DNA from: an uncultured Lentisphaeria bacterium
Lineage (GTDB): Bacteria > Verrucomicrobiota > Lentisphaeria > Victivallales > Victivallaceae
DNA: 64,000 bases
Assembly: GCA_949282965.1 (NCBI GenBank)
Contig: CASDQW010000119.1
Location: 1 to 64,000, forward strand
Direction of reading: 5' to 3'
The position numbers and the translations under genes were made by a program. Shown here piece by piece: positions 9,130 through 17,189 of this stretch. The notes below the pieces were generated by a model. That model worked only from the letters and a program-made list of their open reading frames with translations. It was not told the DNA's origin and did not search any database. The stretch's first letter is position 1. Each line of letters begins with the position of its first letter.

Positions 9130-9927
9130 TCAGTCTCCCGTGTCCAGCGGCAGCAGCGGCAGCGGTTCCTCCTGCCGCACCACCTGAAAATGAATATCGG
9201 CGCGCCCGAGCGTATCCAGCGCCGCCCGTCCCTCCGCTCCGGCCCGGTCGTAGGTGTTGCATTCGCCGCTTACGTGAACGTACAGCACCAGCCGGGTCCG
9301 GTCGCCGACCAGTTCCGGCAGCGCGGCGGCGGCGTCGGCGTTGTCCATATGGCCGAATCGTCCGCGGATGCGCCGTTTGAGATGCAGGGTCCGGTCGGAG
9401 TTCATCAGCATGGTGTCGTCGTAATTGCTCTCCAGCACCAGCGCGTCGCAATTGGCAAGATGGTTTTTGACCAGCGGCGTGAGCCGTCCCAGGTCGGTCG
9501 CCATGCCGATCCGGCAGGCGCCGCGGCGAATGACGAAGCCGACCGGATCGACCGCGTCGTGCGGTACGGGAAAAGGCCGGATTTCAAAACCGGCAGTTTC
9601 AAAGCAGCTGCCCGGTTCGAATTCGACGACGCGGCGCGGCAGTTTCCCCTGCCGCCGCAGCCGATCGGCGGTGAGACTGCTCGCGTACAGCGGAATGTCC
9701 AGCGTGTCGCAAAAGACCCGTCCCCCTTTCACATGGTCTTCATGTTCGTGGGTCAGCAGCACGGCGCGGATGGATTCCGGCGCCACCCCGGCCGCGGTCA
9801 GTCGTCCGCACAGTTCCCGTCGGGAAAAGCCGGCGTCGACCAGAATGGCATCGGAACCGTGGAGCAGGGCGAAGGCATTGCCTCTGCTGCCGCTTCCGAG
9901 GGCTGCCAGATGAATCAGAACGCTCAT
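9130..9927 (-). CDS. Metallo-beta-lactamase-fold hydrolase, WalJ/YycJ type
   Basis: A 265-residue protein with the MBL metal motif THEHEDH (near residue 68) and the family's opening ALGSGSRGNAFALL, followed by ILVDAGFS. The order and length match the YycJ/WalJ group, a putative exonuclease or DNA-repair hydrolase (known for Firmicutes members). No signal peptide, so cytoplasmic. It is divergent from rpoN and precedes the Ser/Thr kinase gene by 3 bp. Confidence 0.8.
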   Translation of the reverse strand: MSVLIHLAALGSGSRGNAFALLHGSDAILVDAGFSRRELCGRLTAAGVAPESIRAVLLTHEHEDHVKGGRVFCDTLDIPLYASSLTADRLRRQGKLPRRVVEFEPGSCFETAGFEIRPFPVPHDAVDPVGFVIRRGACRIGMATDLGRLTPLVKNHLANCDALVLESNYDDTMLMNSDRTLHLKRRIRGRFGHMDNADAAAALPELVGDRTRLVLYVHVSGECNTYDRAGAEGRAALDTLGRADIHFQVVRQEEPLPLLPLDTGD

Positions 9928-10062
9928 AGCAATTGAAAAATCCGTTTTTTATGATAATATAGCAGAAATTTATTGGAAAAAAACATTTCAAAATTTAAAT
10001 TCTATCGAAACGGAAAGCAAGCGTTTCGACATCTTTTTCAGTTTTTTTCCGGAAAGGGCGAT

Positions 10063-11508
10063 GTGGAGCATTCATTTTCACAATCCCAGACTCTGCGTCA
10101 GGAGCAGACGCTTTCGGCGCGCCAGCTGCAGTCGCTGGAGCTGCTCCACGCCCCGATTCTGGAACTGCAGGAGCGTCTGAGTCAGGAACTGGCTGCCAAT
10201 CCGGTGCTGGAGGAGGTGCCTTCCGGTACGGAGCTGCAGGTTGGCGATCCGCTGAGCGCCGGTTCCGGAGAGGCGGAGCCGCCGGACGCGGGAGACGAGG
10301 CGCTGGCATCGGAACAGCTGGTGCGGGAAGCGGAAAACTGGCATGACGAACTGCCTTTCCCGGGCGGGGGGCACGAAGGTGGAGGCGGGGGGAGCGCCGA
10401 TCCGGCGGACCGGGACTTTTTTTTCGACTCCCTGGCCGGAGAACCGACGCTGCAGGAGCTGCTGCTGGACGAATTGCGGCTGTCGAACGTCGATGACCGG
10501 CAGCGCCGGATCGGCGAGCTGGTGATCGGCAGCATTGACGACAGCGGGTATCTGCGCACACATCCGGCGGACATCGCCATGGCTGCGGACGCCTCACTGG
10601 AAGAGGTGGAGCAGGTGGTGCGGCTGATTCAGACCTTTGATCCGCCGGGAGTGGGGGCTTTCACGCCGGGGGAATGCCTGCGGCTGCAGTTGGAGCGCCG
10701 GGGCGAGAAGGATCCGCGACTTTTTGAACTGATCGATCGGCATCTGGACGATATCGGCAACAACCGGCTGCCGCAGGTCGCCAGAGCCATGAAGATTTCT
10801 CTGCCGGAGCTGGATCGGCTGCTCGAAAAACTGCGCAGTCTGCACCCTTATCCCGGTACGGCTCTGGCGCCGTCAGGCGCGGTTTTCGTCGCACCGGAGG
10901 TGGAAATCGTTCGGGATGGCGATGCCTATACGGTCAAGCCGTCCGGCCGGCAGGTGCGGTTGCGCATTCCGGAGCGCTACTGGAAAATGCTGGAGGATCC
11001 TTCGCTTTCGGCTGCCGACCGAGCCTATATCCGCGACAAGATCGCGGCGGCCCGGGAGTTGATGCGCGCGCTGGAAATGCGCGAAACCACCATTCGCCGG
11101 ATTGCCGCGGTGATTGCCGACGAGCAGCGTGATTTTTTCGACAAGGGGGTGGCCTTTCTCCGGCCGATGACGATGCGGCATGTCGCGGAAAAGCTCGACC
11201 TTCATGAGACCACGGTCAGTCGCGCCATCGCGGGCAAATACCTGCAGACGCCGCGCGGTTTCTTTGAATTCCGGTATTTTTTCTCCAGTGGTTTTCAGGC
11301 CGCCGACGGGACGGCGGTTTCCAGCCGCTCCGTGCAGGAAGCGATCCGGCATTTGATCGACGGCGAGGACGCCCGGAAGCCCCTCTCGGACGAGAAGCTT
11401 TCCCGGCTGCTCCGCCAGGAGGGGCTGGATGTGGCCCGGCGCACGGTCGCCAAATACCGCGAGGAGATGCACATTCCCCCCACCCATCTACGCCGGAGTC
11501 ACCGCTGA
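10063..11508 (+). CDS. rpoN: RNA polymerase sigma-54 factor
   Basis: With the GTG start at 10063 the protein has 481 residues, the normal size for RpoN. GGAAAGG lies 5 nt before this GTG. An upstream TTG at 9973 would add a 30-residue non-conserved extension. Visible landmarks are the Gln/Leu-rich activator-interaction region ([18 protein letters not shown]), the acidic linker, the core-binding domain, the HTH ([20 protein letters not shown]) and, at the C-terminus, the RpoN box [10 protein letters not shown]. It directs transcription from -24/-12 promoters with AAA+ activators, none of which lies in this window. Confidence 0.93.
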   Translation: MEHSFSQSQTLRQEQTLSARQLQSLELLHAPILELQERLSQELAANPVLEEVPSGTELQVGDPLSAGSGEAEPPDAGDEALASEQLVREAENWHDELPFPGGGHEGGGGGSADPADRDFFFDSLAGEPTLQELLLDELRLSNVDDRQRRIGELVIGSIDDSGYLRTHPADIAMAADASLEEVEQVVRLIQTFDPPGVGAFTPGECLRLQLERRGEKDPRLFELIDRHLDDIGNNRLPQVARAMKISLPELDRLLEKLRSLHPYPGTALAPSGAVFVAPEVEIVRDGDAYTVKPSGRQVRLRIPERYWKMLEDPSLSAADRAYIRDKIAAARELMRALEMRETTIRRIAAVIADEQRDFFDKGVAFLRPMTMRHVAEKLDLHETTVSRAIAGKYLQTPRGFFEFRYFFSSGFQAADGTAVSSRSVQEAIRHLIDGEDARKPLSDEKLSRLLRQEGLDVARRTVAKYREEMHIPPTHLRRSHR

Positions 11509-11619
11509 CACCGCGGTATTTTTCTGCATCGGCGGCGTCATGGAGACGGAATCGTTCCTTTTTTTGAAAAATTTTTCGGCCAGGGGCTTGTTTTTTGAGA
11601 AACTGAGATTATTATATAT

Positions 11620-11634
11620 TTGTAGTAATTACAA
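11620..11634 (+). promoter_or_regulatory. Candidate PerR box upstream of rubrerythrin
   Basis: The 15-bp dyad TTGTAGT-A-ATTACAA has the 7-1-7 geometry of the PerR box (consensus TTATAATNATTATAA), with six of seven arm positions paired. It lies directly after an AT-rich -10-like element (about 11612-11620) and 53 bp before the rubrerythrin start, where binding would block transcription. A PerR-like gene follows the rubrerythrin gene. Confidence 0.5.
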
Positions 11635-11686
11635 AAATGGAAGAATTTCAAATTTCTTCCGAAACAATCAAGAAGGGAAAAAGAAG

Positions 11687-12238
11687 ATGAAGAAGTTTGT
11701 CTGCACCGTCTGTGGTTATGTTCACGAAGGCAACGAACCCCCGGCGCAGTGCCCGCAGTGCAAGGCCCCCGCTTCGAAGTTCGTCGAAAAGCAGGAAAAT
11801 GCCGCGCTCGCCTGGGCGGACGAACATCGGATCGGCGTGGCCAAGGACGTGGATCCGGAAGTGCTCGAAGGGTTGCGCGCCAACTTCATGGGCGAATGCA
11901 CCGAAGTCGGCATGTATCTGGCGATGAGCCGCCAGGCGGACCGGGAAGGGTATCCGGAAGTGGCGGAAGCCTACAAGCGCATTGCGTTTGAAGAAGCCGA
12001 ACATGCGGCCAAGTTCGCCGAACTTCTGGGTGAAGTGGTGGTCCCCTGTACCAAAACCAATCTGTCGATGCGGGTCGAGGCCGAACACGGTGCCTGTGAA
12101 GGCAAGCTCGGGATCGCGAAGAAGGCCAAGGCGCTCGGTTATGACGCCATTCATGACACCGTTCATGAAATGTGCAAGGACGAAGCCCGGCACGGTGCCG
12201 CCTTCGCCGGTCTCCTGAAGCGTTATTTCAACAAGTAA
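11687..12238 (+). CDS. Reverse rubrerythrin (N-terminal rubredoxin, C-terminal ferritin-like)
   Basis: A 183-residue protein; ATG 11687 is preceded by AGAAGGGA. Residues 1-36 are a rubredoxin domain ([10 protein letters not shown], then CPQCKAP) binding one Fe(Cys)4. The rest is a ferritin-like four-helix domain with the di-iron Glu/His ligands ([38 protein letters not shown]). This domain order is that of reverse rubrerythrins, peroxide- and oxygen-reducing enzymes of anaerobes. A PerR-type regulator gene follows, and a PerR-box-like dyad lies upstream, so peroxide induction is likely. Confidence 0.9.
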   Translation: MKKFVCTVCGYVHEGNEPPAQCPQCKAPASKFVEKQENAALAWADEHRIGVAKDVDPEVLEGLRANFMGECTEVGMYLAMSRQADREGYPEVAEAYKRIAFEEAEHAAKFAELLGEVVVPCTKTNLSMRVEAEHGACEGKLGIAKKAKALGYDAIHDTVHEMCKDEARHGAAFAGLLKRYFNK

Positions 12239-12247
12239 GTCAACACG

Positions 12248-12297
12248 GCGCCGGAGGCGGGGGCGCGGCAGGCGGCTCCGCATCTCCGGTGCTTTTT
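12248..12297 (+). terminator. Probable terminator after rubrerythrin
   Basis: GCGCCGGAG (12248-12256) pairs with CTCCGGTGC (12284-12292) across a GC-rich loop of about 27 nt, and TTTTT follows (12293-12297). The large loop makes it less certain than the others. Confidence 0.5.
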
Positions 12298-12331
12298 ACA
12301 CCACGATGAGAATGAAGAAAGGAGCATGAGG

Positions 12332-12745
12332 ATGAGTCAGACCCGGGAGTTTTCCGAACGGCTGCGGGCGTCCGGCATCCGCCCTTCCGCGCAGCGCATC
12401 GCGGTGTATTCCTGTCTGTACGGACAGCGGAACCATCCTACGGCGGAGATGATTTACCGGACGCTGGCGCCGGATTATCCGATGCTGTCGCGCACCACGG
12501 TGTACAATACCTTGAAACTGTTTCTTGCCGAAGGCGTCATTCAGCCGGTGCTGATCGAGGACGGGGAGATGCGTTTCGACGCCGACCTCCGGCGCCACGG
12601 GCATTGCAAATGCCGGAAGTGTGGGGCCGTCTACGATCTGTTCTTTCCGGAGGAAACAGCTCTGCCGGAACCGGCGAACGGATTCCGCGTCGAGGAGACG
12701 CATTTGTACTACCGCGGTCTATGTGCCGACTGCGCCGCCGAATGA
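12332..12745 (+). CDS. perR: Peroxide-responsive Fur-family repressor (PerR type)
   Basis: A 137-residue protein; ATG 12332 has AAGGAG 7 nt upstream, better than the ATG two codons earlier. The winged HTH (SRTTVYNTLKLF) is followed by the dimerisation domain. All ligands of the PerR regulatory metal site known from Bacillus subtilis have counterparts: His in NHPTAE, Asp in RFDAD, the two His of RHGHC, and Asp in VYDLFF. The structural zinc site is present as CRKC and CADC. The Asp in VYDLFF favours PerR over Fur. Probable target is the adjacent rubrerythrin gene. Confidence 0.82.
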   Translation: MSQTREFSERLRASGIRPSAQRIAVYSCLYGQRNHPTAEMIYRTLAPDYPMLSRTTVYNTLKLFLAEGVIQPVLIEDGEMRFDADLRRHGHCKCRKCGAVYDLFFPEETALPEPANGFRVEETHLYYRGLCADCAAE

Positions 12746-12788
12746 ATCAACGCCGCGCCTGTGTCGGCAGGAGCCGTCAGGGGCGGTT

Positions 12789-13730
12789 TCATGGTTCCGA
12801 AACGGATCTTGAATCGGCCAGAATGACTTTCTTATAATGGGTGTGAAAATATTCCGAAAGTTCCCGTTTCTGCTGCCGGTAGCTTAAGGGGGAAATGCCG
12901 AACTCCTGCTGGAAGCAGCGACAGAAATAACTGACACTGGAAAAGCCACACTGCCCGGCAATGACTTGAATCTGTTCATCGGTGGCATGCAAGAGCGTCT
13001 GCGCCCTTTCCATTCGTTTTCGGCGCAGAGATTCACTGAAAGTGAAGCCGAATTTCCGACTGTAGCGCGCGCTCAGGTAATTGGAACTCCGGCCGAGTTT
13101 TTCCGCGACTTCCGTCAGGCTGAAGGCGGGGTTGACGAAATTTTTCAACAGCAGCTGCTCCATGGCGTCCACCAGATGTTCCTGCCGAATTTCCGCCGGT
13201 TGTTCCTGAAGGGGGGGGCCTTGAAAATGCTCCAGCAGTGAATAGAGCAGACTGAAGAATTTGAACTGCCAGCACGATTCCTCATCGATCCGGTTCAGCA
13301 TTTTCATCAGAACATTGTGTTCTTCCCGGTATTTCTGCACTTCGTAGGAAGGCAGACGACATTGAGCAATCGCCGGGCAGTTCTCGGCAGGAACGCCGAG
13401 CAGCTCCTGGAGTGGAAATTTCGCTTTGTTCCCCTCTTCATCCACGAAGCACCACAGGAGGCCGATATGTTCAAACGATTCCCGGGCGATCTGTCGAAAC
13501 TGGTGTTTGGCTCCCGGATTGATCAGGATCAGAGTATTGGTTCCGATTTGTTCGGAACGCTGATCGTCATAATCAAGATAATGCCGCCCCCGGGAGACCA
13601 GAATCAGATGGTAGACCGGATGGTCGTGCCACAAGGCGGGATAATGGGAATAATCCACCCGCCCGCAGGTGACCGCCTGAATCTGAAAACGCTTTCCATG
13701 ATAGGAAATGAATAATGTTGCCGGTTTCAT
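12789..13730 (-). CDS. AraC-family transcriptional regulator
   Basis: About 313 residues if translation starts at MKPATLF (13730); an ATG at 13754 is possible, and neither has a good ribosome binding site. The N-terminal half is a cupin-like sugar-sensing domain (WHDHPVYHLILVSRGRHYL). The C-terminal 100 residues carry the two HTH motifs of AraC proteins (FSLTEVAEKLGRSSNYLSA; IQVIAGQCGFSSVSYFCRCF). It is divergent from the tandem pseudopilin genes at 13853 and 14869 (122 bp apart), their probable target. Confidence 0.88.
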   Translation of the reverse strand: MKPATLFISYHGKRFQIQAVTCGRVDYSHYPALWHDHPVYHLILVSRGRHYLDYDDQRSEQIGTNTLILINPGAKHQFRQIARESFEHIGLLWCFVDEEGNKAKFPLQELLGVPAENCPAIAQCRLPSYEVQKYREEHNVLMKMLNRIDEESCWQFKFFSLLYSLLEHFQGPPLQEQPAEIRQEHLVDAMEQLLLKNFVNPAFSLTEVAEKLGRSSNYLSARYSRKFGFTFSESLRRKRMERAQTLLHATDEQIQVIAGQCGFSSVSYFCRCFQQEFGISPLSYRQQKRELSEYFHTHYKKVILADSRSVSEP

Positions 13731-13852
13731 ATTGGTGAATATATCTCCGGACATAATGAAGGTCAATGTGAAAAATGCAATAAATCGTATAAAAATGCAA
13801 TTTTTGATATTGTTTTTCCTGTATAATAGAAACAACTCAATCAGGAAAGGGC

Positions 13853-14620
13853 ATGAGAATGAGACAGCGGACCGGTTTTACTTTGATCGAACTTCTGGTG
13901 GTGATCGCGATCATTGCGATTCTGGCGGCGATGCTGCTGCCGAGTCTGAACAAGGCGCGCAGTACGGCGAAGAAGATTTCCTGCACCAATGTTCTGAAGC
14001 AGCTGGGGACCGCCGACATGCTGTACCAGGCGGACAACGACTCCTTTATTCTGCCGACGCTCGGCGCTACGCCGCCGCTGCATCCGAACAGCGCAGCTAC
14101 CGCCGGGCGTTACTGGTTTGAGTATATCTGGTTCTATTTGCCGTCGCTCGGCGAGCGCAAGGGATTGGACGATGTCAATAAGGCTGCCATTCCGCGTTGT
14201 CCGGACGACGAGAAGGAAGTCGGACGCACTGACACAATCGTCAGTCCCTATCGTTTCTGGGGAAGCAGCGGCAACGTGGAGCAGCACCATGGCGGTTATA
14301 CCCGGATGCAGGGCGTTGGATATATGTGGGACGCCTATTATACGGACGGCAACATTCAGAATCGCAACACTCTTCTGCGCAGCAGCCGTCTCTACCGTCC
14401 CAGCGAAAAACTCAGCATCTTCGACGGCACCTACAGCGCCATCTGGCAGGAGTCTCACTGGAATGACGGAAGCGGCGTTTCCTGGGGACGTCACAGCAAT
14501 AATGAAATAAATTCCCTGCGTTTCGACGGGCATGTCGAACCATTCCGGCGGATTTCCTCCTCGACCAAGGTGTTTAACGATCAGAGCGCGTGGAATTTTC
14601 ACTGGCGCCCGACGAAGTGA
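13853..14620 (+). CDS. Pseudopilin-like protein, tandem copy A
   Basis: About 255 residues with the prepilin signal [10 protein letters not shown], a transmembrane helix, [14 protein letters not shown], and the C-terminal loop H-x10-DG ([15 protein letters not shown]). It ends in a tail ([14 protein letters not shown]) shared only with the next gene. AGGAAAGGG lies upstream; MRMRQ or MRQ are both possible starts. A TATAAT-like -10 sits about 30 bp upstream. It is divergent from an AraC regulator and has its own terminator, so it is probably monocistronic. Confidence 0.9.
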   Translation: MRMRQRTGFTLIELLVVIAIIAILAAMLLPSLNKARSTAKKISCTNVLKQLGTADMLYQADNDSFILPTLGATPPLHPNSAATAGRYWFEYIWFYLPSLGERKGLDDVNKAAIPRCPDDEKEVGRTDTIVSPYRFWGSSGNVEQHHGGYTRMQGVGYMWDAYYTDGNIQNRNTLLRSSRLYRPSEKLSIFDGTYSAIWQESHWNDGSGVSWGRHSNNEINSLRFDGHVEPFRRISSSTKVFNDQSAWNFHWRPTK

Positions 14621-14648
14621 CAGATGAGGGCGACAATTCACGGCGTCT

Positions 14649-14681
14649 GCGCTTCCGGTGAAAACCGGAGGCGCTTTTTTT
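14649..14681 (+). terminator. Intrinsic terminator after pseudopilin copy A
   Basis: GCGCTTCCGGT (14649-14659) pairs with ACCGGAGGCGC (14664-14674) around a GAAA tetraloop, and seven T residues follow. One G-T pair; otherwise a complete 11-bp stem. Confidence 0.9.
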
Positions 14682-14868
14682 GTTGAAGTTCACGAGACGA
14701 AATAGTCTCAAGGGGCAGCGACCACAGCGGGAGAAGGCGGGATCGTTATAAAAATAAATAAAATTTCTGCGCTCTGATCTGTTTCCCTTTTTTTTTTCCA
14801 TAATCTTTGCTATAATGAATAATACGGCAAGAGATCTTTTTAAAAGATAAAAAGAGAAAGGATCGGCT

Positions 14869-15624
14869 ATGAAACTTCGGAACGGTTTTACTCTGATCGA
14901 ACTTCTGGTGGTGATCGCGATCATTGCGATTCTGGCGGCGATGCTGCTGCCGAGTCTGAACAAGGCGCGCAGTACGGCGAAGAAGATTTCCTGCACCAAC
15001 ATTCTGAAACAGCTGGAAACCGTCGACATGATGTACCAGGCGGATAATGACTCCTTTATTCTTCCGTCGCTTGGAGCCACGCCGACGCTGCATCCGAACA
15101 GCTCGCCCAATGACGGTCGCTTCTGGTTCGAATACGTCTGGTTTTACCTGCCTTCCATCGGAGAACGCAAAGGTTTGCGCAACTGCGCCGCAGTGCCGCG
15201 CTGTCCGGACGATGCGAAGGAGGAAGGCCGCACTGACACCATTGTCGCCCCTTACCAATTTCTGAACAGCGCCGGTACGGTACTGCGGCATCACGGCGGC
15301 TATACCCGGTTCCAAGGCCCGGGCTACATGTGGGACGCCTATTATACGGACGGTAACATTCAGAATCGCAATACCCTCCTCCGGAGCAGCCGCCTCTACC
15401 GTCCCAGCGAAAAACTCAGCATCTTCGACGGCACCTACAGTGCCATCTGGTTGTACGCGCACTGGGACGACAGTACCGGTGTTTCCTGGGGACGCCACAG
15501 CAACAATGAGGTCAATTCCCTGCGTTTCGACGGACACGTGGAACCGTTTCGGCGGGTTTCCTCTTCAACCAAAGTATTCAACGACAAGAGCGCCTGGGAC
15601 TTCCACAACCGGCCGACAAAATGA
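14869..15624 (+). CDS. Pseudopilin-like protein, tandem copy B
   Basis: A 251-residue protein starting [15 protein letters not shown] with AGAAAGGA upstream. The first 60 codons are almost base-for-base the same as those of the gene at 13853, and the C-terminal 80 residues are also nearly identical (including GDVNGN-like segment [14 protein letters not shown] and the tail [14 protein letters not shown]). The middle differs more, with short insertions and deletions. This is a recent tandem duplication with the diversity concentrated in the central, presumably surface-exposed region. TATAAT lies at 14811-14816. Confidence 0.9.
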   Translation: MKLRNGFTLIELLVVIAIIAILAAMLLPSLNKARSTAKKISCTNILKQLETVDMMYQADNDSFILPSLGATPTLHPNSSPNDGRFWFEYVWFYLPSIGERKGLRNCAAVPRCPDDAKEEGRTDTIVAPYQFLNSAGTVLRHHGGYTRFQGPGYMWDAYYTDGNIQNRNTLLRSSRLYRPSEKLSIFDGTYSAIWLYAHWDDSTGVSWGRHSNNEVNSLRFDGHVEPFRRVSSSTKVFNDKSAWDFHNRPTK

Positions 15625-15657
15625 CGTTGCGAGCGTCGGAGCCGGAGTGCATGGCAT

Positions 15658-15695
15658 GCCGTCCGTCCGGATATTTTCCGGCGGCGGCTTTTTTT
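15658..15695 (+). terminator. Terminator after pseudopilin copy B
   Basis: A GC-rich hairpin, GCCGTCCGTCCGGA (15658-15671) with TTCCGGCGGCGGC (15676-15688), contains two bulged C residues and is followed by seven T residues (15689-15695). Confidence 0.65.
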
Positions 15696-15806
15696 CATAG
15701 AGGTTCGGTTTCCCGGTCTTGATTTTTTGGGGCGGTGGTTTAAGGTGTGGAGAAGAACGCGTCGGAAGCATCGCGCGGCAATGTGGAAAACAGGGAGCGG
15801 ACATCT

Positions 15807-16892
15807 ATGGCAATGACTTCGGTGGAACGGATTTCACGCCAGTTGAAGCATCAGAGCGTGGATCGGATCGGCTGCATGGAAAGTTTCTGGACCTGCACGG
15901 TGCGCAAGTGGCACGAACAGGGGAAACTGCCGCCGGAGGTGCATCCGGTGGACTATTTTCATCTGGACTTGCGCACGGCCTGGCCATTCGATCTGAAAAT
16001 CGAATACGGCAAACCGGACGTGCAGGTCGCAGAGGACGAAGACACCCAGACCCTGCTGGACGGGAACGGCGCCACGCTGCGACGGCATAAGAAACATGAT
16101 TCCACTCCGGAGCACATCGGATACGGCATTCACGACCGGGCAGACTGGGAAGAGAAGGCAAAACCGTTTCTGACCGCGATTCCGGAGCGGATCCGTCTGG
16201 AGCAGTATCTGGAGGAGAAGCGGAAAGCCGCCGCTGCCGAGGTATTTTTCTGCTGGGGGGGAGTGAACGTTTTTGAGGCGATTCATCCGATTGTCGGGCA
16301 CGAAACCATGTTGCTGGGGATGGCGCTCGATCCGGAGTGGATCCGGGATATGGCCGATACGTATGCGGCCATGCTGATCGGGCTGATGGAAGAATTGTTC
16401 GCCCGCGGCGGCAAGCCGGACGGCATCTGGTTTTTCGAGGACATGGGCTTCAAGGGGCGGCCCTTCATGTCGCCGGAGATGTACCGGGAATTGATCAAGC
16501 CGGCGCATAAACGGACCATGGACTTCGCTCATGCACAGGGATTGCCGGTCATCATGCACTCCTGCGGGTTCGTCGAGCCGCTGCTGCCCGACATGATCGA
16601 CGCGGGGATCGACTGTCTGCAGGCTATGGAGGTGAAGGCCGGCATGGACGTGCTGCGGATTTACCGGAATTTCGGCGACCGGATCGCACTGATGGGCGGG
16701 CTGGACGTTCGTCCGATCGCCGCCAACGACCGGGACGGCATCCGGCGCGAACTCGAAGCCAAAGTGCCGCTGCTGAAACAGGGAAACGGTTTTATTCTTC
16801 ACAGCGACCACTCCATTCCCGAATCGGCGGAAATGGAAAGCTACCAGTATTTTCTGGAAACGGGACTGGCGCTTGGCCGGTACGATGCCTGA
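15807..16892 (+). CDS. Uroporphyrinogen decarboxylase-like / corrinoid methyltransferase-like protein
   Basis: A 361-residue cytoplasmic protein; ATG 15807 has GGGAG 9 nt upstream. It has the URO-D superfamily barrel, seen in the DGIWFFEDMGFKG strand and the MHSCGFVEPLLPDMIDAGID segment. The His-x-Cys of HSCG is the zinc/methyl-transfer signature of the MtaA/CmuA branch rather than of HemE, so it is more likely a methyltransferase or unknown decarboxylase than a haem enzyme. It lies between the tandem pseudopilins and the GntR-pseudopilin gene. Close homologues are often found in carbohydrate loci of this phylum; its role there is not known to me. Confidence 0.75.
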   Translation: MAMTSVERISRQLKHQSVDRIGCMESFWTCTVRKWHEQGKLPPEVHPVDYFHLDLRTAWPFDLKIEYGKPDVQVAEDEDTQTLLDGNGATLRRHKKHDSTPEHIGYGIHDRADWEEKAKPFLTAIPERIRLEQYLEEKRKAAAAEVFFCWGGVNVFEAIHPIVGHETMLLGMALDPEWIRDMADTYAAMLIGLMEELFARGGKPDGIWFFEDMGFKGRPFMSPEMYRELIKPAHKRTMDFAHAQGLPVIMHSCGFVEPLLPDMIDAGIDCLQAMEVKAGMDVLRIYRNFGDRIALMGGLDVRPIAANDRDGIRRELEAKVPLLKQGNGFILHSDHSIPESAEMESYQYFLETGLALGRYDA

Positions 16893-16926
16893 AGATCTGC
16901 CGCCCGGGGGGCGCAGATCGGTTCCG

Positions 16927-16963
16927 CGGCCGCCGCAGTGAAATGACGGCGGCCGTTAATTTT
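16927..16963 (+). terminator. Possible terminator after the UroD-like gene
   Basis: Perfect 9-bp inverted repeat CGGCCGCCG (16927-16935) and CGGCGGCCG (16947-16955), followed by TTAATTTT. The interrupted T-tract makes it a weaker candidate. Confidence 0.5.
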
Positions 16964-17128
16964 CTGGAGGAATTTCTTCCGGCGTTCCGCGGCGCTTCCG
17001 GCGGGCGGCGTATTCTGACGACTCAATAAATCCGGTTTCGGAAAATGCGGCGACAGGGGCGTTTTATTTTTTTTAAAAACCGGTTTATAACTAAAAAAAG
17101 AATTTAAAATCTTTTTTAATGTATTGTA

Positions 17129-17157
17129 TTGACAAAAAAAATAATTTTTATTATAAT
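17129..17157 (+). promoter_or_regulatory. Consensus sigma-70 promoter of the GntR-pseudopilin operon
   Basis: TTGACA (17129-17134) and TATAAT (17152-17157) with a 17-nt AT-rich spacer, 32 bp upstream of ATG 17190. Perfect match to the consensus, within a strongly AT-rich stretch (17040-17180). Confidence 0.8.
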
Positions 17158-17189
17158 TATACCAAAATAATCAAGACAGGAGAACGGAC

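Noticed and set aside
9973-10062. N-terminal extension of sigma-54
   Set aside because: It starts at TTG, is not conserved-looking, and GTG 10063 has a good ribosome site and gives the normal length.
11429-11686. Upstream extension of the rubrerythrin frame
   Set aside because: It overlaps the rpoN end and the AT-rich promoter and box region; ATG 11687 has AGAAGGGA.
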